Below, piece after piece: positions 46,034-54,454 of a stretch of 64,000 bases of DNA. The stretch covers positions 1-64,000 of the forward strand of contig NZ_JARZHH010000011.1 of NCBI RefSeq assembly GCF_029946515.1. The letters run 5' to 3'. This DNA is from Polyangium sp. 6x1 (GTDB taxonomy: Bacteria > Myxococcota_A > Polyangia > Polyangiales > Polyangiaceae). The translations under genes were made by a program, and so were the position numbers. The notes beneath the pieces were generated by a model. The model searched no databases and was not told the DNA's origin. It saw nothing but the letters and a program-made list of their open reading frames with translations. The number at the start of each line of letters is the position of its first letter. Position 1 is the stretch's first letter.

Positions 46034-46716
46034 GGCGAAGCGCCCTTCGTGATCGCGCGGTCGAGCCGCGCGAGATCCACGCCGGTGATGCGGTCGACCC
46101 GCGCGCCGCGCTTGTCGTACACGACGACGTACGGGAGCTGGGGCACGTTCGCGAGGTAGCGCTTCGCGAGCGGCGTGTCCCAGTCGCCCACGTCGAGCCG
46201 CCGATACGCCACGTCGTTTCGCGCGCCGAGCACCTTCGCCATGTGCTCGTCCACCTTGCGGCACGGGCCGCACCACTCCGCGGAGAAGTCGACGACCGTG
46301 ACCTTGCCCGTCGCCAGATGCGGCGCGAGGTCCGGTACGTCGCTTCCGTCCTCCACGACCGTGCGCACGTCCGCGCCCTCCGGGAACGCGACGTGTTCGA
46401 GGTAGCGGCCCTTGCCCGCCCCGAGGATCGCCTCGAACCCGTCCTCGGCGGCGAGCTTGCGGACCGTCGTGAAGACGTCGAAGCCCGGCGCCGCCACGAC
46501 GAGGACCTCCGCCCGGCGCCGATCGAACCGAGCGTCGTAGACGCCCGGGCGCTCTCGCAAGTCGGCGACGATCTCGTCGCCGCAGTCGCTGCAGTCGATC
46601 TTGTCGAGCGAGACGACGACCGTGCGCGCGTCCTTCGGGTAGGAGCGCGCGCCGCCGCACGCAGTGAGCAGGACGAATGCGAACAGCGTGAACAGGTGCT
46701 TCGGCGAGGTGCGCAT
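46030..46716 (-). CDS. Lipoprotein with HMA-like and thioredoxin domains
   Basis: About 228 residues from ATG 46716 (GTG 46725 is also possible). The lipoprotein signal is FAFVLLTAC. Residues about 30-95 resemble a heavy-metal-associated domain: VVVSLDKIDCSDCGDEIVADL has a CxxC at the HMA position and GVYDARFDRRRAEVLVVAAP. Residues about 130-220 form a thioredoxin domain with VVDFSAEWCGPCRKVD and the cis-Pro in VPQLPYVVVY. The fold suggests a periplasm-side redox role, possibly metal-linked. The fusion is unusual. Confidence 0.85.
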
Positions 46717-46816
46717 CCAGGTCACACGATGCCGCCCCGGTCACACGAGAGCAAGGCCGCGGCGTAGGCCTGAATCCACGCGGCAAGGGGCGCTCGCTCG
46801 GTGTAGGCTCTCGCGC

Positions 46817-48316
46817 GTGAGCAGCCAGATCCTGACCCGCACCCTCGCCGCCGATCACGTCACGCCCGTCCGCGCGTACAACGCGCTGCGGGCGCAGTCC
46901 GCCGGTCGCTCGTCGTTCCTGCTCGAATCCGTGCTGCCCGGAGAGCGCTGGGGGCGCTACTCGATCCTCGGCTACCGCGCGCGCACCGAGCACGCCTATC
47001 CGCCGGGTGCGAACGCGCTCGAGCTGCTCGCGGGCGACGCGGGCGAGCTGGAGAACGCCGAGGGCCTCGCCGCGCGCTTCTCGCAGGCGCTCGTCGGCTA
47101 CCTCGTCTACGACGCGGCGAACGTGGCGAACGGCATCAAGCCGTGGCCAAACGAGGGCCTGAGCGGGCGGCTCATGCGCGACTGCACCGTGGTCGTGTTC
47201 GACAACCTCACGCAGACGCTCACGATCGCAGGACGCTCGAAGGGCGCGATCGATCGGTGCGCCTGGGAGATGACGCACGGGCCCGAGCTCGATCCGCTGC
47301 CGTCGCCCGATCCGACGCTCGAAGCGCTGTTCGCCGAGCCGAACATCGACGACGACACGTACGCGGCGAAGGTCGCGAAGGCGAAGCAGTACATCGAGGC
47401 AGGCGACTGCCTGCAGATCGTCCTCGGCCGCACGTTCCGCGCGCCGATGCGGAACGCGGACGCGTTCGACGTCTACCGCGCGCTCCGGGTGCTCTCGCCG
47501 TCGCCGTACCTGTTCTTCCTCGACTTCGCGGAGACGCCGTTCGCCGAGGGGATGGCGATCGCGGGCGCGTCGCCGGAGACGATGGTGCGCGTGTCGGGCG
47601 GGAAGGTGACGCTCCGGCCGATCGCGGGGACGCGCAAGCGCGGGGCGACGCAGGAGGAGGACGAGGCGCTCGAGCGCGAGCTCGTGGCCGATCCGAAGGA
47701 GCGCGCCGAGCACGTGATGCTCGTGGATCTCGCGCGGAACGACGTGGGCCGCGTGTCCGCGCCGGGCTCGGTGACCGTGACGAGCGAGATGCGCGTGCAG
47801 CGCTTCTCGCACGTGATGCACCTCGTGAGCGAGGTGGAAGGGACGCTCGCGGAGGACAAGTCGCCGATCGACGCGGTGCGCTCGGCGATGCCCGCGGGCA
47901 CGCTCTCGGGCGCGCCGAAGGTACGGGCGATGCAGATCATCCGTCAGCTCGAGCCGGGCCCGCGCGGCGTGTACGGCGGCGCGATCGGGTATGTGCTGCC
48001 GGATGGAACGGTCGACTTCGCGATCCCGATCCGCACGGTGATCTCGCGCAGCGGGGAGTTCGAGGTGACGGCGGGCGCGGGGATCGTTGCGGACAGCGAT
48101 CCGCTGCGCGAGGCCGAGGAGACGCGCATCAAGGCGCGCGCGGCGCTCGCGGCGATCCGGAGCGCGCAGGACGCGGTCGAGCGGCGCGAGGCGGAGGCGG
48201 CGGCGCTCCAGAAGCGGCGCGAGGAGGCGGAGCGGAAGAAGGCCGAGGCGGCCGCGGCGGAGGCTCTGGCCAAGGCGAACGAGGAAGGCGGGGAGGGCTC
48301 GGGCGCGGCGAGCTAG
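46817..48316 (+). CDS. trpE: Anthranilate synthase component I
   Basis: The 499-residue enzyme makes anthranilate from chorismate for tryptophan synthesis. Signatures are the N-terminal YALRAQS.../LLESV strand pattern, IEAGDCLQIVLGRTFRAP, PYLFFLDFAE, IAGASPETMVRVSGG, RPIAGTRKRG, DLARNDVGRV, HLVSEVEGTL, and the late GYVLPDGTVDFAIPIRTV with AGAGIVADSDP. The start is GTG 46817. It ends in an extra Ala/Glu/Lys-rich helix of about 45 residues not usual for TrpE. No trpG or other trp gene adjoins it. Confidence 0.93.
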   Translation: MSSQILTRTLAADHVTPVRAYNALRAQSAGRSSFLLESVLPGERWGRYSILGYRARTEHAYPPGANALELLAGDAGELENAEGLAARFSQALVGYLVYDAANVANGIKPWPNEGLSGRLMRDCTVVVFDNLTQTLTIAGRSKGAIDRCAWEMTHGPELDPLPSPDPTLEALFAEPNIDDDTYAAKVAKAKQYIEAGDCLQIVLGRTFRAPMRNADAFDVYRALRVLSPSPYLFFLDFAETPFAEGMAIAGASPETMVRVSGGKVTLRPIAGTRKRGATQEEDEALERELVADPKERAEHVMLVDLARNDVGRVSAPGSVTVTSEMRVQRFSHVMHLVSEVEGTLAEDKSPIDAVRSAMPAGTLSGAPKVRAMQIIRQLEPGPRGVYGGAIGYVLPDGTVDFAIPIRTVISRSGEFEVTAGAGIVADSDPLREAEETRIKARAALAAIRSAQDAVERREAEAAALQKRREEAERKKAEAAAAEALAKANEEGGEGSGAAS

Positions 48317-48323
48317 GGCTCGA

Positions 48324-49988
48324 TCAGGGCGAGAGCTTGGCGAGGAACGCGTCACCGGACGTGAGGTTCGCGTTCAGCGCCCCGCCGCCGAAGTCGATCG
48401 ACCCGCCGTAGAGCACGCCCGCGAGGATCGTGTTCCCGGCAGTGTCGACGGCGAGGCCGCCGAACCGCTGATCGCCGGCGTCGCCGAAATGCCCGGCCCA
48501 GAGCGTCGCGCCCGAAGGACCGAGCTTCGCGGCGAAGATGTCGTACGTCGACGTCGAAGAGCCGGGGACGGAGCCGAGGCCGAGATCGACGCTGCCCTGG
48601 TAGTGGCCGGCGACGCTGATGTTGCCGGCGGCGTCGACGTCGAGTTGTACCTGCTCCTGATAGTTCGGGCCCCCGAGGCGCTTGGTCCAGACGTGGTTGC
48701 CCGTCGGGCCGAGCTTGGCGACGAACCCGTCGAAAGCGTCGATGCCGTTGAGCGTCGGCCCGCCGAAGTTCGCGCGGTAGTAGAAGTGCCCGCCGAGGAG
48801 GAGGTCGCCGCTCGGATCGACGCGGAGCGAGCTCAGGATCTGGTCGTACTGGCCGCCGAGGTTTTTCGCCCAGATCGTATTGCCCGAAGGGTCGATCTCC
48901 GCGAGGAGGATCTCGACGCCCGTGCCGGGCAGCGGTCCCGTGCCGACGTCGGCGGAGCTGTTGTAGAGGAAGCCGAGGACGACGTCGCCCCCGGCGTCGA
49001 CGTCGATCACGGGGAGCCTTTGCGATTTCGTCGCGACGAACCGCTTGCCCCAGACGAGGTTGCCCGCGGCGTCGAATTTGCCGAGGACGACGTCCTCATC
49101 GGCGCCGGCGAGCGGGCCCGCGCCGAAATCGAAGGGGGCGGTGCTGTATCCCGCATAGTAAACGTTGCCCGCGGCGTCCGCGGCGACGCTGCTGCCGTAC
49201 GAGCCTCCCGCGAAGGATCGCGCCCAGAGCGTCGTGCCCGAAGGGTCGAGCTTCACGAGGAAGGAGCCGAGCCCCGCGACCGACAAGGGCCCGGTGCCGA
49301 AATCACAGGTGCCGCTGAAGATGCCGGCCGCGAACACGTTGCCCGCCGCGTCCGTCGCGACAGCGTAAATGGTGCCGCCGCTGGCGCCGCCGACGTTCGG
49401 GCAGAGGGGCTTCGCCCAGGCGGCGGAGCCGGCCGCGCCGTATTTGACCACGGCCATCCCGCCCGTGATGGGGATCGGCCCGCTGCCGAAATCGACGTTG
49501 CCGTTCGCGCTGGCGCCGACGAAAATGTTGTTCGAGGCATCGGTCGCCACGGGCCCGAACGACTGCCCTCCTGCATCGAGGACCCCGCGGCTCCAGACGT
49601 GCGTGCCGCCGGGGCAGCCGCCGAAGCCGTCGCAATCCTCGTCCTCGGGGGTGCCGCAATCCTCGACCAGCGGCGCCTGATCGGGCACGCATTCGAGCTC
49701 GGCGTAGGTGCCGCAGACGAGCGTGCCGGCGGCGCAAATGCCGGCCTGGCCGGTGTCGCAGGCGAGGCCGTACGACGGGTCGTCCTCGTCGACCTCGCCG
49801 TCGTGGTCGTTGTCCATGCCGTCGCAGACCTCGTCCGCAGGCGGCCCGACGATCGCCGGCGGCGCGCCGGGGACCAGCGGATTCGTCTGCGGCGTGGGAT
49901 CTCCGGGCTCCGCGCCGCAACCGGCGAAGCCACAAGCGGCGACGAGCATGAGAACAGGGATGGAAGGAGTGAAATGGAAAGAGCGCAT
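48324..49988 (-). CDS. SBBP-type beta-propeller lipoprotein with metal-binding motif
   Basis: The 554-residue protein has a lipoprotein signal (AACGFAGC). Residues about 50-115 contain EVCDGMDNDHDGEVDEDD and related Cys/Asp repeats, the putative metal-binding motif often found in Polyangiales surface proteins. About ten repeats follow with AVATDAAGNVFAAG and DFG.GPL... patterns, typical of the SBBP beta-propeller. Ligand unknown. The GNV/GNI repeats are evenly spaced at about 45 residues. It is convergent with trpE, with stops 8 bp apart. Confidence 0.85.
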   Translation of the reverse strand: MRSFHFTPSIPVLMLVAACGFAGCGAEPGDPTPQTNPLVPGAPPAIVGPPADEVCDGMDNDHDGEVDEDDPSYGLACDTGQAGICAAGTLVCGTYAELECVPDQAPLVEDCGTPEDEDCDGFGGCPGGTHVWSRGVLDAGGQSFGPVATDASNNIFVGASANGNVDFGSGPIPITGGMAVVKYGAAGSAAWAKPLCPNVGGASGGTIYAVATDAAGNVFAAGIFSGTCDFGTGPLSVAGLGSFLVKLDPSGTTLWARSFAGGSYGSSVAADAAGNVYYAGYSTAPFDFGAGPLAGADEDVVLGKFDAAGNLVWGKRFVATKSQRLPVIDVDAGGDVVLGFLYNSSADVGTGPLPGTGVEILLAEIDPSGNTIWAKNLGGQYDQILSSLRVDPSGDLLLGGHFYYRANFGGPTLNGIDAFDGFVAKLGPTGNHVWTKRLGGPNYQEQVQLDVDAAGNISVAGHYQGSVDLGLGSVPGSSTSTYDIFAAKLGPSGATLWAGHFGDAGDQRFGGLAVDTAGNTILAGVLYGGSIDFGGGALNANLTSGDAFLAKLSP

Positions 49989-50106
49989 TCGGACCTCCCT
50001 GCGCGTGCCCCATCGACAATCGCGTCGATGGACGATTCGCAGAAGAGCCGAGCGTACACCGGTCGAGGCCGGTCGACAGCAGCTTTCGAAAATGTTGGAG
50101 TTGAAA

Positions 50107-50484
50107 CTAGATACGCGCCGCGCCGATGCCGAAGGCCAGGCGCACGTTCGGGCGCGTCAGATAAACGACGACCAGGGCCGCTATCGCGATGGTGACCCAG
50201 GCCGGCCAGGCGACCGGCGCCGCGAAGACCGTGGCGAGCGCGAAGAGGCCGTTCACGGCCTGGACGCCGAGCGTCACGACCCACGCCCAGGCGCGCAGCA
50301 TGAGAAGGCCCCACGCCACCGCGAACATGGCGAGCCCGACCGCGACGTCGAGCGCAATTGCCCAGGGCGGCAGCGCCGCGCCGGTGACGGCCGGGATACC
50401 GGAGAGCACCGTGAGCACGCCGCTGAGCGCCATGAGCACGGCTATCACGATGATACCAGCTGGCCTCGTCTTCACTTCGTCCAT
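50107..50484 (-). CDS. Small four-helix membrane protein
   Basis: About 125 residues from ATG 50484 (MDEVKTRP). Four hydrophobic helices cover most of the chain: IIVIAVLMALSGVLTVLSG, AIALDVAVGLAMFAVAWGLLML, VVTLGVQAVNGLFALATVFA and WVTIAIAALVVVYL. No family is recognised. It is expected to be in the inner membrane. An alternative start lies six codons upstream. Confidence 0.6.
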   Translation of the reverse strand: MDEVKTRPAGIIVIAVLMALSGVLTVLSGIPAVTGAALPPWAIALDVAVGLAMFAVAWGLLMLRAWAWVVTLGVQAVNGLFALATVFAAPVAWPAWVTIAIAALVVVYLTRPNVRLAFGIGAARI

Positions 50485-50541
50485 GAAGACGCGCCCATGC
50501 AAGACGCGCGCGCTGCGCGATTTCCGCTCCGGCTCGCCGCG

Positions 50542-51864
50542 CTAGGACCGATATTCGCGAAGGACGGTCAAATCGCGGGAGACCATGCGGAATGCCGCGC
50601 GCTCGGCCTCGGCGCGGATCTTCTCCTCGTCGAGCGTCAGGATCGTCCCGTCCGCGTAGATGAGTTTGCCTGCGACGAACACGTGGCTCACGTCGCTGCC
50701 CTTCGCCGCGTGCACGAGGTTCGCCACGAGGTCGTGGCGCGGCACGAGGTGCGGTTTGTCGAAATCGAAGAGCACGAGATCCGCCGAGCGCCCGGCCTCG
50801 AGCACGCCCGCCGTGGGAAAACCCATCGCGCGGGCGCCGGCCTGCGTGGCGATGCGCAGCGAGGTATCGCCGGCGATGGCCTCCGCGTCGCGGCACGCGA
50901 GCTTCTGGAGCAGCGGGAGAAACCGCACGGATTCCTTCATGTCCATGTCGTTGTTCGACGCCGGCCCGTCGGTCCCGAGCGCGACGTTCACGCCCGCGCG
51001 GAGCAGCCGCGGCACGTCGCCCGGGCCCATCGCGAGCTTCATGTACGTGATCGGGCAATACGCGACCGTGGCCCCGCGCCGCGCGAGGATCGCGACGTCG
51101 TCGTCGCTCAGGTAGAGCGCATGCGCCGCGATCGTGGGCACGTCGAGCACACCCGTCTCTTCGAGCAGCCGCGCGGGCGTCACGCCGTGCGTCGCGAGCG
51201 AGCGGCTCACCTGCTCCTCGCTCTCGGCGAGGTGGATGTGCAGGCCGAGGCCCTTCTCCTTCGCGAGCGCCGCGATCTCGCGCAGGAACGCGGGCGGGCA
51301 GACGTAGGGCGAATGCGGCCCGAGCATCGCGCGGATGCGTCCATCCGCTTTGCCGTTCCATCGCTCGGCGAACGCGAGCGCGCCTTCGAGATCCGCGCCG
51401 ACCTCCTTGCCTGCGTCGAGCCCGAACTGGCACCACGTGAGCGACGCGCGCATCCCCGACGCCTCCACGACCTCGGCGACGTGATCCATGTAGAAATAGT
51501 GATCATTGAAGGCGACCGTGCCCGATCGGATCATCTCGCACACGGCGAGCAGCGCACCCGCGCGCACTTCCTCCGGGCCGAGCGCGGACTCGGCGACCCA
51601 GACGCGCTCGTTGAACCATCGATCGAGCGGCAGGTCCTCCGCGTAGCCGCGCACGAGCGACATCGACGCGTGACAGTGGGCGTTGAAAAATCCGGGAACG
51701 GCGACGTGATTCGCGCCGTCGATCGTCGCGTCGGCCACGAATTCGGCGGGCACTTCGCCGACGGCCACGAGGCTTGCGCCGTCGATGGCGATGGCGCCGC
51801 CCCGGATCACCGTGCCTTTTTCGTCGAGGGTCACGATGTCCACGTCCTTGATCAGCGTCTTCAC
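50542..51864 (-). CDS. Amidohydrolase, S-adenosylhomocysteine/methylthioadenosine deaminase-like
   Basis: The 440-residue metal-dependent amidohydrolase shows PGFFNAHCHASMSL (HxH), IHLAESEEQ with the metal His, AAHALYLSDDD, and GTDGPASNNDMDM with the catalytic Asp. These match the MtaD/SsnA group, which deaminates SAH, MTA or adenosine. Length is as expected. The neighbouring genes give no further clue, so the exact substrate is open. It is divergent from the vgrG operon. Confidence 0.88.
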   Translation of the reverse strand: MKTLIKDVDIVTLDEKGTVIRGGAIAIDGASLVAVGEVPAEFVADATIDGANHVAVPGFFNAHCHASMSLVRGYAEDLPLDRWFNERVWVAESALGPEEVRAGALLAVCEMIRSGTVAFNDHYFYMDHVAEVVEASGMRASLTWCQFGLDAGKEVGADLEGALAFAERWNGKADGRIRAMLGPHSPYVCPPAFLREIAALAKEKGLGLHIHLAESEEQVSRSLATHGVTPARLLEETGVLDVPTIAAHALYLSDDDVAILARRGATVAYCPITYMKLAMGPGDVPRLLRAGVNVALGTDGPASNNDMDMKESVRFLPLLQKLACRDAEAIAGDTSLRIATQAGARAMGFPTAGVLEAGRSADLVLFDFDKPHLVPRHDLVANLVHAAKGSDVSHVFVAGKLIYADGTILTLDEEKIRAEAERAAFRMVSRDLTVLREYRS

Positions 51865-52025
51865 GGCTCGTCCTCCGGGCTTCGGGCGCGTTCGCGCCGT
51901 GGCGCATCCTACAACGACTCTTTTTGGTACCCAAGCGTGCGGCGCGCTTCCCGGCGCGGGAGGGACAATGGTACTCTGGACAGCGCTTCGAGGACTTTGG
52001 GGGCATCCCCGGGAGAGCGTGGGCC

Positions 52026-54437
52026 ATGGCTTTGACCGACCTCATCACCATCTCGTCGAGCGTGCTGCCGGACACGACACGCGTGATCGCATTCCGCGGC
52101 GTCGAGGCGATCTCCCGGACGTATGAGTTCGAAATTTTCCTCTCGCTCGAAGGGGAAGAGGGCGACGGGCTGGATCTCGGCGACGCGATCGGGGCGAAGG
52201 CGCAGCTCGTGATCGACCGAGCGGACGACAACCTGCCGCCGTTCGTGTTCGGCGGGATCCTCGCGAGCTTGGAGCTCTTGCACGCGGTCGAGGGCCGCTC
52301 GCTCGTCCGCGCCGTGCTCGTCCCGCGGCTATGGCTGCTCGGGCTCTCCAAGCACAGCCGTATCTTCACGAAGAAGAAGCTGCCCGAGGTGATCGAGTCG
52401 ATCCTCGAAGACAACGGCCTCTCCGGCGACGATTACGAGCTCCGGCTCGGATCGTACGAGACCGAAGAGCACATCTGCCAGTACCGGGAGAGCGACCTCG
52501 ATTTCATCTCGCGCTGGATGGAGCGCGAGGGCATTTTTTATTACTTCGTCCACGGCGAGGACGGCGAGAAGCTCGTCCTCAGCGACGGGTCTTCGTACGA
52601 GGAAGACATCCTCGGCAAGCCTGTGCGGTATTTCCCGCAGACCGGCCAGGATCGGAGCGCCGGGGCCTCGTTCCGCGCGTTCACGAGCCGCCACCGAACG
52701 CTGCCTTCGCTCGTCAAGCTCAAGGATTATGACTATGCCCGGCCAAACCTCACGATCGCCGGCTCGGCGCCCGTCTCGTCGAACGGCGCGGGCGAGGTGA
52801 GCCTCTATGGCGAGCGGTTCTTCTCGGCCGCGGCGGGCGAGCGATTGGCGAAGCTCCGGGCCGAGGAGATGCTCGCGCGCGAGGTCGTCTTCCAGGCCCG
52901 CGGCACGCGCTCGCACCTGCGCGCCGGGCACGTCTTCGAGATCGAGGAGCACCCGCGCGCCGCGCTGAACAGCAAATACCTCGCGATCGAGGCCCGCCAC
53001 CACGGCAACCAGGCCGCGGGCGCGTCGGCGTTCCAGAAGCTGCTCGATCTCGACCACGACGAGGTGTATTTCGTCGAGGTCGACGCGATCCCGAAGGGCA
53101 CGCAGTTCCGGCCGGAGACGCGGACGCAATGGCCGCGGATCTACGGATACGAGAACGGCACCGTGGACGGGCCGGCCGACAGCGAGTATGCGCAGATCGA
53201 CGATCAGGGCCGTTATTCGGTCAAATTCAAGTTCGACGAGACGAACCTGAAGGACGGCAAGGCGAGCACGTTCGTGCGCATGATGCAGCCGCACGGCGGC
53301 GGCATCGAGGGCTTCCATTTCCCGCTGCGCAAGGGCACCGAGGTCGTCTTCAGCTTCCTCGGCGGCGACCCGGATCGCCCCGTCATCTCGGGCGTGGTGC
53401 CGAACGCGCTCACGCCGAGCCCGGTCACGAGCGGCAATCACACGAAGAACGTGATCCAGACGGGTGGACGCAATCGCCTGGAGCTCGAGGACAAGAGCGG
53501 GCAGCAGCGGGTCACGCTCTCGACGCCGTATTCGAATACCTACATCCGCATGGGCTCGCCGAACGCGGACCACGAGCTCATCATGCGGACCGACGACAAC
53601 ACGCATCTCAACGCCGGCAAGAACTTCGACCAGGAGGTCGGCCAGAACGGCGGCGGCTCGTGGACGGCGAACATCAAGAATAGCTGGGTCACGCACGTGC
53701 AGACGGGCGAACACGAGCTCTGGGTCGACACGGGCCGATCCGCCACGACGGTCAAGAGCGACACGCTCCTGCACGTGGTCAGCGGCAACCATTACGTGGA
53801 TGTCGACGCGGGCACGAGCGACACGAAGATCAAGGGCAACACCACGCTGACGGTCGCCGCGGGCAAGTACCACGCAAAGGTCACTGGCGGCGAGACGAAG
53901 CTCGAAAACACGGACAACGCGACGAACGTCATCTCGGCGCAAAAGGTGACGGTCCAGTCGCAGAACGCGGGGATGGATCTGCTCTCGAGCACGGAGATGA
54001 AGATGGAGTCCTCCGGGAGCACCATCACGATCTCCGCGCCGAGCGGCGACATCTCGATCCTGACGCCCGGCAAGACGGTCACGGTCGATTGCACGAAGTT
54101 CGAGGACAAATCGCAGGAGAAGAAGAGCGCCTGGGGCAACGTCACCGATCTCGCCACGGGCAAATGGACGATCCTGAAGGGCGGCGAGTATTTCGAGGCC
54201 AGCGTCTCGGGCAAGATCGAGCTCTCCGCGGCGATCAAGATCGCCGTCTCGCTCGCGGTCAACATCGAGTGCGCCATGGGCCTCACGGTGAAGAACAAGG
54301 TCGGCCCGGCCGAGATCATCTACCGCAACGCGAGCATCAAGAGCGTGAACCTCTGGTTCAAGAACTCCGCGGGGCCGAAGGTCGAGAGCGCCATCATGGG
54401 CCTGCAGCGCGCCGGCCTGCACGTCGCGCTCGGCTGA
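52026..54437 (+). CDS. vgrG: VgrG, type VI secretion spike protein
   Basis: The 803-residue protein starts at ATG 52026, after a leader open from further upstream that is not coding-like. The gp27-like head has SVLPDTTRVIAFRGVEAISRTYEFEIFLSL, IFTKKKLPEVIESILEDNGL and ISRWMEREGIFYYFVH. The gp5-like OB part includes PRIYGYENGTVDGP and SVKFKFDETN. The beta-helix follows with repeated ETKLEN- and VTVQSQN-type strands. The last 100 residues (after about 700) extend beyond the helix. It would trimerise at the T6SS tip, and the genes after it carry adaptor-like and PAAR-like proteins. Confidence 0.95.
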   Translation: MALTDLITISSSVLPDTTRVIAFRGVEAISRTYEFEIFLSLEGEEGDGLDLGDAIGAKAQLVIDRADDNLPPFVFGGILASLELLHAVEGRSLVRAVLVPRLWLLGLSKHSRIFTKKKLPEVIESILEDNGLSGDDYELRLGSYETEEHICQYRESDLDFISRWMEREGIFYYFVHGEDGEKLVLSDGSSYEEDILGKPVRYFPQTGQDRSAGASFRAFTSRHRTLPSLVKLKDYDYARPNLTIAGSAPVSSNGAGEVSLYGERFFSAAAGERLAKLRAEEMLAREVVFQARGTRSHLRAGHVFEIEEHPRAALNSKYLAIEARHHGNQAAGASAFQKLLDLDHDEVYFVEVDAIPKGTQFRPETRTQWPRIYGYENGTVDGPADSEYAQIDDQGRYSVKFKFDETNLKDGKASTFVRMMQPHGGGIEGFHFPLRKGTEVVFSFLGGDPDRPVISGVVPNALTPSPVTSGNHTKNVIQTGGRNRLELEDKSGQQRVTLSTPYSNTYIRMGSPNADHELIMRTDDNTHLNAGKNFDQEVGQNGGGSWTANIKNSWVTHVQTGEHELWVDTGRSATTVKSDTLLHVVSGNHYVDVDAGTSDTKIKGNTTLTVAAGKYHAKVTGGETKLENTDNATNVISAQKVTVQSQNAGMDLLSSTEMKMESSGSTITISAPSGDISILTPGKTVTVDCTKFEDKSQEKKSAWGNVTDLATGKWTILKGGEYFEASVSGKIELSAAIKIAVSLAVNIECAMGLTVKNKVGPAEIIYRNASIKSVNLWFKNSAGPKVESAIMGLQRAGLHVALG

Positions 54438-54454
54438 TCGCGCGTTCGATTGCG

